From assembly GCA_030373325.1 (NCBI GenBank), contig JAUCZB010000002.1, positions 62,001-126,000 on the forward strand: 64,000 nucleotides of DNA, written 5' to 3'. This stretch comes from Cyanobium sp. CZS25K. GTDB taxonomy: Bacteria; Cyanobacteriota; Cyanobacteriia; PCC-6307; Cyanobiaceae. The position numbers were made by a program, and so were the translations under genes. Positions 8,552 to 17,385 of the stretch are shown here, piece after piece (positions within the stretch are counted from its first letter, which is position 1; every line of letters starts with the position of its first letter). Under the pieces are notes generated by a model. That model saw only the letters and a list, made by a program, of their open reading frames with translations. It made no database searches and was not told the DNA's origin.

Positions 8552-9282
8552 TTCCCATAGAGCCGCTTCAGCCGCACCGCCGGCACCCCCAGGCCCCACA
8601 GCAGACCGATCGCCAGGTGGATACCGGTGGCCTTCCAGGTCCCCCAGCGGGCCACCCGCCGGTCGGAGGACTCCACCACCCGGTTCACCTGCCGGATGCG
8701 GCCCAGCCGGCCGAGCCGGACGCAGAGATCGGCGTCCTCCATGATCGGCAGGCTTGCATCGAAGCCACCGCAGCGCTGGAAGTCGGCGCGACGGCAGAAC
8801 ATCACCTGGTCGCCGAACAGCACCCGGAAGCCGTTCAACAGATAGCGATGGGGCCGGAACAGCAGCGCCGCGTAATGGGTCTTGAGGGCGTTGTGCAGGC
8901 TGATCCCCCAGCGGGTGCGGCGGGCGCCCCGCATCAGCGACACGAAGCCTCCGCAGCTGATCGCCGGGTCCGCCAGGGTGGCTTGCATCAGCAGCACCAG
9001 ATCCGAGGGCACCAGGGTGTCGGCATGCAGGAAGCAGAGGATGCCGCCCCGGGCGAGTGCGGCCCCCTGATTCATCTGCACCGACCGCCCGGCCCGCTCC
9101 ATGGGCACCACCTGGCAGCCGTGCACGCTGGCGATGGCCAGGGTGGCGTCCGTGCTGCCGCCATCCACCACGATCACCTCGGCGGCGGGTGGATCGAGAA
9201 TCTCCACCTGGTTGAGGGTGTGTCCAAGCTGCCCGGCTTCGTTGAGGGTCGGGATGATGATCGAAACCGGCATGGCCGTCAT
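8497..9282 (-). CDS. TIGR04283-type family 2 glycosyltransferase
   Basis: About 261 residues from the ATG encoding MTAMPVSIIIPTLNE. GT-A features are clear: IIPTLNE, VVDGGSTDAT, the nucleotide-sugar DxD-like FLHADT, and the acceptor region PIMEDADLCVRLGRLG. The layout fits the TIGR04283 family, which in some organisms sits in arsenosugar pathways. No arsM or arsS gene is seen here, so the substrate is left open. A longer frame to 9339 exists. The divergent methyltransferase gene begins 43 nt away, suggesting a shared promoter region. Confidence 0.82.
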   Translation of the reverse strand: MTAMPVSIIIPTLNEAGQLGHTLNQVEILDPPAAEVIVVDGGSTDATLAIASVHGCQVVPMERAGRSVQMNQGAALARGGILCFLHADTLVPSDLVLLMQATLADPAISCGGFVSLMRGARRTRWGISLHNALKTHYAALLFRPHRYLLNGFRVLFGDQVMFCRRADFQRCGGFDASLPIMEDADLCVRLGRLGRIRQVNRVVESSDRRVARWGTWKATGIHLAIGLLWGLGVPAVRLKRLYGNQRPNDDRREQLPFSAQS

Positions 9283-9325
9283 GTTGCGGCTGCTCACCTC
9301 GCCACTCACCTCATGACGTGACACC

Positions 9326-10084
9326 TTGATCCGAAACAATCTTCAATTCTACGATCAGCAGGCGGCCACCTGGTGGGATGAGAGCGCCACCATCTTTGCC
9401 CTCAACCGACTCAATCCCCTCCGCTTTCTTTGCTTCGATCGCATCATTCCCCAGTGGCGGGGCCTGCGGGTGCTTGATGTGGGATGCGGTGGCGGCTACA
9501 CCTGCGAATTCCTCGCTCGTCGGGGTGCCTTGGTGACGGGCATCGATCGCTCCAACGCCTGCATCTCGGCGGCACGCAGCCATGCCGCCGGGATGGAACT
9601 TCCGATCCGCTATCACAGCGGCCTGGCGGAAGGGCTTCCCTTTGCTGCGGGAAGCTTCGATGTGGTGATCTGCGTCGATGTGCTGGAGCATGTCGATTGC
9701 CCGGAGGCCGTGATCAGGGAGATCGGCAGGGTGCTGGCTCCCGGAGGCGTTTTCTGCTTCGACACCATCAACCGCACCTTTTCCTCCCGGCTGATCATGA
9801 TCTGGCTGCTGGAGAATCTGCTGCGCCTGATCCCTGCCGGTGTTCACGACTGGGAACGCTTCGTGCCCCCGGACGCCCTGCAGCGCTGGCTGCTGGCCAG
9901 CGGCTTCACCACCATCACCCTGGAGGGCATGGATCTGTTCGGCCGTGACCCGCTGCGAACCCTGGGCCGGCTGCTCCATTTCCTGCGCAGCGGCGACCTG
10001 AAGGTGCGTTTCGACCAGGACCTGGCCGTGATGTTCATCGGTGCGGCCCGCCTCACCCCAGCAGCAGGCCCCCGGACTCACTGA
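9326..10084 (+). CDS. UbiG-like class I SAM methyltransferase
   Basis: 252 residues from a TTG start. It begins NLQFYDQQAATWWDE..FALNRLNPLRF, typical of UbiG-related methyltransferases, then the SAM motif VLDVGCGGGYTCEFLARRG, acidic loop GIDRS, FDVVICVDVLEHV and post-motif LAPGGVFCFDTINRT. The UbiG family O-methylates quinone precursors, but cyanobacteria make plastoquinone without UbiG, so the substrate is uncertain. Position next to the glycosyltransferase suggests a small secondary-metabolism unit. The 3' end overlaps the Rrf2 gene by 32 nt. Confidence 0.72.
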   Translation: MIRNNLQFYDQQAATWWDESATIFALNRLNPLRFLCFDRIIPQWRGLRVLDVGCGGGYTCEFLARRGALVTGIDRSNACISAARSHAAGMELPIRYHSGLAEGLPFAAGSFDVVICVDVLEHVDCPEAVIREIGRVLAPGGVFCFDTINRTFSSRLIMIWLLENLLRLIPAGVHDWERFVPPDALQRWLLASGFTTITLEGMDLFGRDPLRTLGRLLHFLRSGDLKVRFDQDLAVMFIGAARLTPAAGPRTH

Positions 10085-10499
10085 AGGCGGCCCTGGCACT
10101 GCGCAGATCGAACAGCAGATCCTCCAGGGTGAGCTGGTCCAGTTCCCGCTCCAGGGCCTGCAGCAGGCGTCGGTGGAGCACCCGGGTCACCCGGTCGCTG
10201 GGCTGGGGGTCCTCCTTGGGGGCCGCGGGGGGCATCAGGCTGGTGGCCGGGGCGTCCACGGCCGCCAGGATCGCCGCCAGGGGCAGGTCGGCCGGCCGGC
10301 GCCGCAGTCGGTAGCCCCCCTGCCGGCCCCGCCGGGAGTCCACCAGGGCGGCGCGACGCAGCTTGAGCATCAATTGCTCCAGCATCGGGGCGGGCAGGTC
10401 CTGGGCCAGGGCGAGGGCCTTCACCGACTGCCAGCGTGGCGGATCCAGGGCCAGCTCCAGCAGGGCCTTGAGGGCGTAGGTGCCGCTGCGGCGCAGCAT
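10053..10499 (-). CDS. Rrf2 family transcriptional regulator without the Fe-S cysteines
   Basis: 148 residues. The N-terminus GTYALKALLELAL, the winged-helix region and RRGRQGGYRLRR are typical of Rrf2/IscR proteins. IscR-type members carry three Cys in the linker about residues 90-110; here that stretch (SLMPPAAPKEDPQP) has none, so it cannot bind a cluster in the usual way. Its ATG overlaps the ubiD TGA by 4 nt, so it is translated from the ubiD mRNA. It may regulate its own operon or respond to another signal. Confidence 0.85.
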   Translation of the reverse strand: MLRRSGTYALKALLELALDPPRWQSVKALALAQDLPAPMLEQLMLKLRRAALVDSRRGRQGGYRLRRRPADLPLAAILAAVDAPATSLMPPAAPKEDPQPSDRVTRVLHRRLLQALERELDQLTLEDLLFDLRSARAAFSESGGLLLG

Positions 10500-12073
10500 C
10501 AGCGGCCAGCGGCGAGGCGCTCCAGCACGTGCTCCAGGGTGTAGCCGAACAGGGCGGGGTCCGGCTCGCCCTGCCCCAGATCGTCGAGACCCAGTTCGCT
10601 CCAGCGACCGTCCACCCGCGCCTCCAGGGCGGCATCCCGGCCCAGGGCCTGGCCCCAGTCGTGGCGCTTCTCCGGGCCGATCTTGGTGGTGGCATCAATC
10701 GCCAGCCGTCCCCCCAGCCCCAGCCGCTCGCTGGCGAAATCGAGCGAATCGAAGGGGGTGTCCTCCAGCACGAACAGGTCCCGCTGGGGATCCACCTGGG
10801 CGCTGATCGCCCAGATCACCTGCCTGGGGTCGCGGATGCTGATCGACTTGTCGACCACCACCACGAACTTGGTGTAGGTGAACTGGGGCAGGGCGCTCCA
10901 GAAGGCCATCGCCGCCCGTTTGGCCTGGCCCGGATAGGCCTTGTCGATGGCGATCACCGCCAGCTTGTAGCTGAGGCCTTCCATCGGCAGGAAGAAATCG
11001 ACGATCTCCGGGATCTGCTGGCGCAGGATCGGGGTGTAGATCCGGTTGAGGGCGATCGCCAGCATGGCCTCCTCCTTCGGAGGACGGCCGCTGAAGGTGG
11101 TCAGGAAGATCGGATCACGGCGCTGGGTGACGCAGTGAAAGCGCACAAGCGGTGAATCCTCCTCACCGCCGTAGAAGCCCATGTGGTCGCCGCAGGGGCC
11201 GTCGGGGAGCACCTCTCCAGGGGTGATCGTTCCCTCCAGCACCACCTCGCTGTGGGAGGGCACCTCCAGGTTCAGCGTTTTGCAGCGGGCCAGCCGCACC
11301 CCCTCCCCGGCGTAGAGGCCGGCGAACAGCCATTCGCTCAGCTGGACCGGAATCGGTGTGGCCGCCGCCATCACCAGCAGTGGATGCACACCGATGGCCA
11401 CCGCCACCTCGAGCTTGCGGCCCATCGCCGCCGCCTTGCGCAGGTGCCGGGCCCCGCCCCGCACGCTCAGCCAGTGCACGGTGGCGCTGTTGATCGATTG
11501 GCGCTGCAGCCGGTACACCCCCACGTTGGGGACCCCGGTCTCCGGGTCCTTGGTGATCACCAGCCCGAGGGTGATCACCCCACCTGCATCCCCCGGCCAG
11601 GGGCGCAGCAAAGGCAGCTGCTCCAGGTTCACCGCCTCGCCCTTCAGCACCTGCTGGTGGCAGGGGGGGGTGAGGTCCAGGTCGGGGCGGGCCCGCACCA
11701 GGTCCCAGAACACGCCGCCGAATTTCATCACCTCCTTGAGTCCCTTCGGCGGCCGTGGCTGCTGCAGCAGGGCCAGGCGTTCGCCCAGGGCCTCGAGCTC
11801 CTCGGGCCGCTCCATTCCCATGCTCCACAGCACCCGTTCCACGGTGCCCATCAGGTTCACGGCCACCGGCATCGGGGAGCCGATCACGTTCTCGAACAAC
11901 AGGGCCGGGCCGCCCATGGCCAGCACCCGATCAGCGATCGCCGCCAGTTCCAGATCGGGATCGACCGGTGCGGCGATGCGTCTCAGCTGACCGCGTTTCT
12001 CCAGCAGGGCCAGGAAGTCGCGCAGGTTGCGCTGCCGCCCGAGAGCCTTGCTGATCCCGATGCCGTCTGCCAC
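10499..12073 (-). CDS. ubiD: UbiD family decarboxylase
   Basis: About 524 residues. The protein starts NLRDFLALLEKRGQLRRI and carries ENVIGSPMPVAVNLMGT, INSATVHWLSVRG, EVVLEGTITPGE..DGPCGDHMGFYGG and IDATTKIGPEKRHDWG, all diagnostic of UbiD. UbiD enzymes use prenylated FMN to decarboxylate aromatic acids; in cyanobacteria the likely substrate is a prenylated 4-hydroxybenzoate in plastoquinone synthesis. No ubiX gene is in the window. Several closely spaced in-frame GTG codons (12085, 12076, 12073) could start it; the frame is open far upstream but antisense to comB. Confidence 0.92.
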   Translation of the reverse strand: MADGIGISKALGRQRNLRDFLALLEKRGQLRRIAAPVDPDLELAAIADRVLAMGGPALLFENVIGSPMPVAVNLMGTVERVLWSMGMERPEELEALGERLALLQQPRPPKGLKEVMKFGGVFWDLVRARPDLDLTPPCHQQVLKGEAVNLEQLPLLRPWPGDAGGVITLGLVITKDPETGVPNVGVYRLQRQSINSATVHWLSVRGGARHLRKAAAMGRKLEVAVAIGVHPLLVMAAATPIPVQLSEWLFAGLYAGEGVRLARCKTLNLEVPSHSEVVLEGTITPGEVLPDGPCGDHMGFYGGEEDSPLVRFHCVTQRRDPIFLTTFSGRPPKEEAMLAIALNRIYTPILRQQIPEIVDFFLPMEGLSYKLAVIAIDKAYPGQAKRAAMAFWSALPQFTYTKFVVVVDKSISIRDPRQVIWAISAQVDPQRDLFVLEDTPFDSLDFASERLGLGGRLAIDATTKIGPEKRHDWGQALGRDAALEARVDGRWSELGLDDLGQGEPDPALFGYTLEHVLERLAAGR

Positions 12074-12145
12074 CACCCTCGCCACGTCGTCCTGGGCCGT
12101 CGAGCTGCTGCCTACTGTGACGCACCCCCGTAACGACCGCGTTCC

Positions 12146-12901
12146 GTGCTGCTCTCCTACTTCCACACCTCCGAAGCGGTGCCTCCCCTGCTTCCCCCCG
12201 AGCAGGACGGCCCTGATGCGGCCGTGGTCATCGACGTGCTCCGGGCCACGACCACCATCGCCTGGGCCCTGCAGAACGGGGCGGAGGCGATCCAGGCCTT
12301 CGCCGACCTCGGCGCCCTCGAAGCCACCGCCGCCGACTGGCCGGCCGCCCGTCGCCTGCGGGCCGGTGAGCGCGGCGGCAAGCGGGTGGAGGGTTACGAC
12401 CTGGGCAACTCCCCCCTGGCGGTGACCCGTGAGCGGGTGGAGAGCAAGCGCATCTTCCTGAGCACCACCAACGGCACCCGCTCCCTCGACCGGGTCCGGG
12501 ACGTTCCGCTGCTGCTCACGGCCTGCCTGCCCAACCGCACCGCCGTGGCCCGGCGGCTGATCGAACGCCAGGCCCTGCGGGTGTGGATCGTCGGCAGCGG
12601 CTGGGAGGGGGAGTATTCGCTCGAGGACAGCCTGGCGGCGGGGGCCGTGGCCTCGGCCGCCATCGAGCAGGCGGTCGCGCCCCACATGGGGGTCCGCTGC
12701 GCCAACGACGAGATGCTGGCGGCCCTCGCCCTCTGGCAGCAGTGGCGCCATGACACGGAAACCTGCCTGCGCAGTGCCAGCCATGGCCAGCGCCTGATCG
12801 GCCTCGGCAACCACGACGCCGACTTCGCCTGCTGCGCCGCCGTGGACAGCCTCGAGATCGTTCCGATCCAGGCCGAGCCCGGGGTTCTGCGGGCCAGCTG
12901 A
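12146..12901 (+). CDS. comB: ComB family 2-phosphosulfolactate phosphatase
   Basis: 251 residues from a GTG. Motifs [38 protein letters not shown] and [10 protein letters not shown] match the ComB family, Mg-dependent phosphatases first known for 2-phosphosulfolactate in coenzyme M synthesis. Cyanobacteria lack coenzyme M, so the cellular substrate here is unknown although the family is widespread in them. Divergent from ubiD with about 70 nt between; TACTGT about 28 nt before the start may be its -10. Confidence 0.85.
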   Translation: MLLSYFHTSEAVPPLLPPEQDGPDAAVVIDVLRATTTIAWALQNGAEAIQAFADLGALEATAADWPAARRLRAGERGGKRVEGYDLGNSPLAVTRERVESKRIFLSTTNGTRSLDRVRDVPLLLTACLPNRTAVARRLIERQALRVWIVGSGWEGEYSLEDSLAAGAVASAAIEQAVAPHMGVRCANDEMLAALALWQQWRHDTETCLRSASHGQRLIGLGNHDADFACCAAVDSLEIVPIQAEPGVLRAS

Positions 12902-12931
12902 TGGGAGCCTTGCCCCCCTTGGCGGCTCCCT

Positions 12932-12937
12932 TACGAT
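12932..12937 (+). promoter_or_regulatory. -10-like hexamer (TACGAT) for the nitrilase-amiC-murI unit
   Basis: TACGAT lies 26 nt before the GTG at 12963, in the 61-nt gap after comB. It would drive the nitrilase, amiC and murI, which are closely packed. Confidence 0.35.
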
Positions 12938-12962
12938 TCGCCGGTCTTGGAGCGGTCAGGCG

Positions 12963-13781
12963 GTGAGCAGTTTTCTGGCAGCAGCGCTGCAACTCACCAG
13001 CACGCCGGATCCGGACGCCAATTTTGCTGCGGCCGAGGAGCTGATCGAGCTGGCGGCCCGCCGCGGCGCCGACCTGGTGGGCCTGCCCGAGAACTTCGCC
13101 TTCATGGGCGACGACGCCCGTCGGCTGGAGCTGGCGCCGATCCTGGCCGAGCGCTGCAGCCGCTTTCTGGTCACCATGGCGCGCCGGTACCAGGTGACCC
13201 TGCTGGGCGGTGGATTTCCGGTGCCGGCCGGGGAGGGCCAGACCTTCAACCGCGCCGAGCTGGTGGGCCGGGAGGGGCAGCTCCTGGCCCGCTACGACAA
13301 GATCCACCTCTTCGACGTGGACCTGCCCGACGGCATCCCCTACCGGGAGTCCGCCACGGTGCGTCCTGGCCACGAACTGCCCCCGGTCGTCGATGTGCCG
13401 GGGCTCTGCCGTGTCGGTCTGTCCATCTGTTACGACGTGCGCTTTCCCGAGCTCTATCGCCAGCTGGCCGGCGCGGGGGCTCAGCTGCTGATGATCCCGG
13501 CGGCCTTCACCGCCTACACCGGCAAGGACCACTGGCAGGTGCTGCTCCAGGCCCGCGCCATCGAGAACACCGCCTACGTGCTGGCGCCCGCCCAGACCGG
13601 AATCCACTACGGCCGCCGTCAGACCCATGGCCATGCCCTGGTGATCGACCCCTGGGGCACCGTGATGGCCGATGCGGGGGTGGAGCCGGGCCTGGCCATG
13701 GCTCCGGTGGACATGGCCCACGAGGCCAGGGTCCGTGCCCAGATGCCCAGCCTGCAGCACCGTCATCCGGCCCTTTTCTGA
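12963..13781 (+). CDS. Carbon-nitrogen hydrolase (Nit1/Nit2-like amidase)
   Basis: 272 residues from a GTG. The catalytic triad of the nitrilase superfamily is in place: Glu43 (LPENFAF), Lys113 (YDKIHLFD) and Cys156 (SICYDVRFPELY). The FDVDLPDG and HWQVLLQARAIEN regions match the Nit branch that hydrolyses deaminated glutathione or omega-amides such as 2-oxoglutaramate. That would make it a metabolite-repair enzyme in the cytosol. The downstream amiC follows within 6 nt. Confidence 0.85.
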   Translation: MSSFLAAALQLTSTPDPDANFAAAEELIELAARRGADLVGLPENFAFMGDDARRLELAPILAERCSRFLVTMARRYQVTLLGGGFPVPAGEGQTFNRAELVGREGQLLARYDKIHLFDVDLPDGIPYRESATVRPGHELPPVVDVPGLCRVGLSICYDVRFPELYRQLAGAGAQLLMIPAAFTAYTGKDHWQVLLQARAIENTAYVLAPAQTGIHYGRRQTHGHALVIDPWGTVMADAGVEPGLAMAPVDMAHEARVRAQMPSLQHRHPALF

Positions 13782-13787
13782 GTGGTC

Positions 13788-14888
13788 ATGGGAGTGCGTG
13801 CGGCGCGATTCGCCTGGTTACTGACCCTGCCGCTGGTCCTGGGGACGCTTCCGGCGCGGGCGGCGAGTGCCCTCTCGGCCTGGCGCCTCAGCCGGGAAGG
13901 GGTCCTGGAGTTGCGCACCTCCCCGGGGGTGAGGCTGCAGGCCTTCTACGAGGAGGGCTCCGGGGCCACCGGTCCCCGGGTGTGGGTGGACCTGCCCGGA
14001 GCGCCCCAGCGCAGCCGCTCGGTGCCCGTCGGCGGACTGGTGCGGGAAGTGCGCATCGGCCGCCCCGATCCCGGCACCACCCGGCTGGTGCTCGAATTCC
14101 GGCCCGGCACCCGCCTCGATCCGCGTCAGCTGCGTCTGGTGGGCACGGCCCGTGATCGCTGGCGCCTCTCCCTGACCGGCCTCCCCCTGAGCGGCTTCAT
14201 CCGCAATGTGGGCGAGGGCGACATGGATGCGCCGACCTCCCGCTGGACCGCCTCCAGGCCGAGTGGCTTCAGCGGCAGCGGCCGGGTCACCTCCGGTCGG
14301 CCCCTCTCCCCGGACGGGCTGCCGGTGGTGCCCAGGGGCCGGTTCCGGGTGGTGATCGATCCCGGCCATGGGGGGCCCGATCCCGGGGCCGTGGGCATCG
14401 GAGGCCTGCGGGAAACCGACATCGTGCTCGACGTGGGCCTGCAGGTCGCCCAGCTGCTCCAGGCCCGAGGCGTGCAGGTCCTGATGACCCGCACCTCCGA
14501 GGTGGACGTCGACCTGCCGCCGCGGGTGTCCCTGGCCAACAGCAGCAATGCCGACGTGTTCGTGAGCATCCATGCCAATGCCCTGAGCATGGCCAGGCCC
14601 GATGTGAACGGCGTCGAGACCTTCTATTTCCAGGCGGGCAATTCCCTGCGCCTGGCCCGGGCGATCCAGTCCCAGATCATGGCCATCTCGCCGGGCACCC
14701 CCGATCGCGGCGCAAGGCCGGGCCGTTTCTTCGTCATCCGCCGCACGGTGATGCCGGCGGTGCTCACGGAGATGGGCTTCGTCACCGGTCGCATCGATGC
14801 TCCGCGCCTGGCCGATCCCAACTTCCGGCGCCGCCTGGCGCTGGCCATCTCGGCAGGCATCCTCAACTACCTCCAGGGGGCCTCTTGA
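13788..14888 (+). CDS. amiC: N-acetylmuramoyl-L-alanine amidase with AMIN domain (AmiC type)
   Basis: About 366 residues. An N-terminal signal peptide (hydrophobic core LLTLPLVLGTL ending PARAAS) leads to an AMIN domain at about 30-130, a Ser/Gly-rich linker, then Amidase_3 from about 185. The zinc ligands are visible as His in DPGHGG, Glu in GLRETDI and His in VSIHANA, and the catalytic Glu in LTEMGFVTG. It cleaves peptidoglycan between MurNAc and the stem peptide in the periplasm during cell separation. The last codons overlap murI. Confidence 0.92.
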   Translation: MGVRAARFAWLLTLPLVLGTLPARAASALSAWRLSREGVLELRTSPGVRLQAFYEEGSGATGPRVWVDLPGAPQRSRSVPVGGLVREVRIGRPDPGTTRLVLEFRPGTRLDPRQLRLVGTARDRWRLSLTGLPLSGFIRNVGEGDMDAPTSRWTASRPSGFSGSGRVTSGRPLSPDGLPVVPRGRFRVVIDPGHGGPDPGAVGIGGLRETDIVLDVGLQVAQLLQARGVQVLMTRTSEVDVDLPPRVSLANSSNADVFVSIHANALSMARPDVNGVETFYFQAGNSLRLARAIQSQIMAISPGTPDRGARPGRFFVIRRTVMPAVLTEMGFVTGRIDAPRLADPNFRRRLALAISAGILNYLQGAS

Positions 14889-15709
14889 GCCTCCTGGTGG
14901 GACTGTTCGACAGTGGCCTCGGCGGTCTCACGGTGTTGCGCCAGGTCCATGCTCTCTATCCCCACTCCCCCTGCCTGTACCTGGGGGACACGGCCCGGGT
15001 TCCCTACGGCCAGCGCTCGAACGATGAGATCCGGGCGATCGCCTCGGAGGTGGTGCACTGGCTGCGCTTGCAGGGAGTGGGGGTGCTGGTGATGGCCTGC
15101 AACACCTCCAATGCCCTGGCACTCGATGTGGCCGTGGCAGAGGCCGGGGTGCCGGTGGTGGGTCTGATCGACAGCCTGGCCAGCGAACTGACCAGCGACA
15201 ACGTGGGGATCCTGGCCACCCCGGCCACCGCCGCCAGCGGCGCCTACCGGCGCTCGATCCAGGCCTGTCGCCCCTCGGCCAGGGTGCTGGAGGTGGGCTG
15301 TCCCGCTTTCGTGCCCCTGATCGAAGCCGGCGACCTGCAGGCCCCTGATCTGCGCGCCGCCGCCGCCGGTTATCTGGCCCCGCTGCTGGAGGCGGAGGTG
15401 GACACGATCGTTCTGGGCTGCACCCACTACCCGCTGCTGCGATCGCTGCTGGCGGAGCTGCTGCCCCCTGACGTGCGACTGGTCGACCCGGCCCTGGCGG
15501 CCGCCCAGCGCCTGGGTCCGCTGCTGGCCAGTCTCGGCGATTCCCCCGAGGTGGATCAGGCGGTGGAGTCGGTGCGGCCGCCCCTGGAGCGCACCCGGTT
15601 CTGTGTCACCGGCCCTGCCGACGCCTTCGCCGCCGCGGCCGCCGCCTGGCTGGGCAGCCTGCCGGCGGTGCGCAGCGTCAGCCTCCAGTCGCCCACCCGC
15701 GCCTACTGA
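14885..15709 (+). CDS. murI: Glutamate racemase
   Basis: 274 residues. It opens VGLFDSGLGGLTVLRQV and has PYGQRS, the first catalytic cysteine in MACNTSNA and the second in LGCTHYPLL. It supplies D-glutamate for peptidoglycan, fitting its position after amiC. The TTG start shares 4 nt with the amiC stop (TTGA), consistent with coupled translation. Confidence 0.95.
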   Translation: MSLLVGLFDSGLGGLTVLRQVHALYPHSPCLYLGDTARVPYGQRSNDEIRAIASEVVHWLRLQGVGVLVMACNTSNALALDVAVAEAGVPVVGLIDSLASELTSDNVGILATPATAASGAYRRSIQACRPSARVLEVGCPAFVPLIEAGDLQAPDLRAAAAGYLAPLLEAEVDTIVLGCTHYPLLRSLLAELLPPDVRLVDPALAAAQRLGPLLASLGDSPEVDQAVESVRPPLERTRFCVTGPADAFAAAAAAWLGSLPAVRSVSLQSPTRAY

Positions 15710-15720
15710 GGCACGGCCCC

Positions 15721-15743
15721 TAGGATCCACTCATCGTGGAGGT
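15721..15743 (+). promoter_or_regulatory. -10-like TAGGAT plus GGAGGT ribosome binding site of the prenyl synthase
   Basis: TAGGAT at 15721-15726 is followed by GGAGGT at 15738-15743, only 3 nt before the GTG at 15747. The ribosome binding site decides this start, since the frame is open for 48 codons further upstream through the end of murI. Confidence 0.5.
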
Positions 15744-15746
15744 GAC

Positions 15747-16718
15747 GTGGCGACGGTTGCAGAGTTGCTCCAGCCGGTGGAGTCCGACCTCGATGCCCTG
15801 CTGGCCGACCTGCGCAGCCTGATCGGCGCCGGCCATCCGATTCTTCAGGCGGCCGCCGAGCACCTGTTCGCGGCGGGTGGCAAGCGGCTTCGCCCTGGCA
15901 TTGTGCTGCTGCTGTCGAGGGCCATCGCCCCCGATGGCGGCCTCAGCTCCCGCCACCGGCGGCTGGCCGAGATCACCGAGATGATCCACACCGCCTCGCT
16001 CGTTCACGACGACGTCGTCGACGAGGCCGCCACCCGCCGTGGGGTGGCCACGGTGCACAGCCGCTTCAATCACCGCGTCGCCGTGCTGGCCGGCGATTTC
16101 CTCTTCGCCCAGGCCAGCTGGCACCTCGCCAATCTCGATGACCTCGAGGTGGTGAAGCTGCTGTCCCGCGTGATCATGGACCTGGCCGATGGCGAGGTGC
16201 GCCAGGGCCTGTTCCGCTACGACACGGGCCAGAGCTTCGAGACCTACCTCGAGAAGAGCTACTGCAAGACCGCCTCCCTGATCGCCAACAGTTCCCGCGC
16301 GGCCGGGGTGCTCACGGGCCTCAGTGAACCGCGCCTCGATGCTCTCTACCGCTTCGGCCGTCAGCTCGGTCTGGCGTTCCAGGTGGTCGACGACATTCTC
16401 GATTTCACCGCCAGCGACCAGCAGCTGGGCAAGCCTGCCGCCAGCGACCTGGCTTCGGGCTACCTCACGGCCCCGGTGCTCTATGCCCTCGAGGAGCGGC
16501 CTGCCCTGGCGGGGCTGATCGAGCGCGAATTCTGCGAGGCCGGCGACCTGGACCAGGCCCTGGCCATGGTGCGCGGCTGTGAGGCCATCGGCCGTGCCCG
16601 GGCCCTGGCCGAGGGCTTTGCCCGGGAGGCCCATGAAGCCATCGAATGGTTGCCCCCCTCCGAGCCCCGCAGCGCACTGAGGGCCCTGCCGGAATTCGTC
16701 CTCAGTCGCCTCTACTGA
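15747..16718 (+). CDS. sds: Long-chain all-trans polyprenyl diphosphate synthase (solanesyl type)
   Basis: 323 residues. Both aspartate-rich motifs are present: LVHDDVVDEA and QVVDDILDF, with GGKRLRP before the first. The N-terminal start VATVAELLQPVESDLDALL matches cyanobacterial solanesyl diphosphate synthases that make the plastoquinone-9 side chain. The residues before the first motif lack bulky stops expected in short-chain enzymes, but exact chain length cannot be read. Together with ubiD it suggests quinone supply. Its end overlaps the convergent HAD gene by 7 nt. Confidence 0.88.
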   Translation: MATVAELLQPVESDLDALLADLRSLIGAGHPILQAAAEHLFAAGGKRLRPGIVLLLSRAIAPDGGLSSRHRRLAEITEMIHTASLVHDDVVDEAATRRGVATVHSRFNHRVAVLAGDFLFAQASWHLANLDDLEVVKLLSRVIMDLADGEVRQGLFRYDTGQSFETYLEKSYCKTASLIANSSRAAGVLTGLSEPRLDALYRFGRQLGLAFQVVDDILDFTASDQQLGKPAASDLASGYLTAPVLYALEERPALAGLIEREFCEAGDLDQALAMVRGCEAIGRARALAEGFAREAHEAIEWLPPSEPRSALRALPEFVLSRLY

Positions 16719-17371
16719 TCCAGCCTGACCTCCTCCAGGGAGTTCAGGCAGACCACACCATCGGGATAGGCCCGGCAGCTCACCCCCGGCGGCAGGAGCA
16801 CATGCACCCGGCAGCCGGCGCCGAGGGCGGCGGCCACGCCGGCCCTGGAATCCTCAAAGGCCCAGCAGGCGGTCGGGGCCACCCCGAGGCGTCTGGCCGC
16901 CAGCAGGAAGGGGTCCGGGGCGGGTTTGCCGCTGACCAGGTCCGGGTCATCGCCATACACCCGTTCGCTGATCAGGGCCATCCAGGGGTGGGGGGCCACC
17001 TTGACCTCCACCGCCGCACGGGCGCTGCTGGTGGCCAGGGCCATGGGGATCCTCAGGGCCAGACAGCGGCGCACCAGGACCTCGGCGCCGGGCATGGCCG
17101 GCGCTCCCGCCAGCAGCGCTTCGGCGATGGGCTGGCGTACGGCCAGCAGCTCCTGCTCGCTCAGAGCTGGGCCCCCGGAGGCGGCGATCCATTGGCGCAC
17201 CTGGCTGGCGCAATCGAGGCGACGCCGGCCGCGAAGCGAGAGCAGCTCGGCTTCCTTGAGGGGTCTGCCGAAGCGGCTGGCCGCTTCCTGCCAGGCCCTG
17301 GCATGGGCGGGTTCGGTGTCCAGCAGCAGACCGTCGAGATCGAAAAGGCAGGCGGCGGGTCGCTGAGGCAT
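16712..17371 (-). CDS. HAD family phosphatase (beta-phosphoglucomutase-like subfamily)
   Basis: About 219 residues. Motif I is LFDLDGLLLDTEP, motif II LATSSARAAVEVK, motif III Lys in VSGKPAPDPF, and motif IV FEDSRAGVAAALGAG. The cap is a small helical type 1 cap. Substrates of such proteins are usually sugar or small-metabolite phosphates. An ATG five codons earlier (17386) is possible; it would touch the stop of the gene before it, so the two may be co-transcribed. Confidence 0.87.
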   Translation of the reverse strand: MPQRPAACLFDLDGLLLDTEPAHARAWQEAASRFGRPLKEAELLSLRGRRRLDCASQVRQWIAASGGPALSEQELLAVRQPIAEALLAGAPAMPGAEVLVRRCLALRIPMALATSSARAAVEVKVAPHPWMALISERVYGDDPDLVSGKPAPDPFLLAARRLGVAPTACWAFEDSRAGVAAALGAGCRVHVLLPPGVSCRAYPDGVVCLNSLEEVRLDQ

Positions 17372-17385
17372 CCCCCCAGCCTGCA

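Noticed and set aside
8497..10084. Arsenosugar biosynthesis cluster
   Set aside because: Only the glycosyltransferase type fits. No arsenite methyltransferase or radical SAM ArsS gene is seen, so the pathway is not named.
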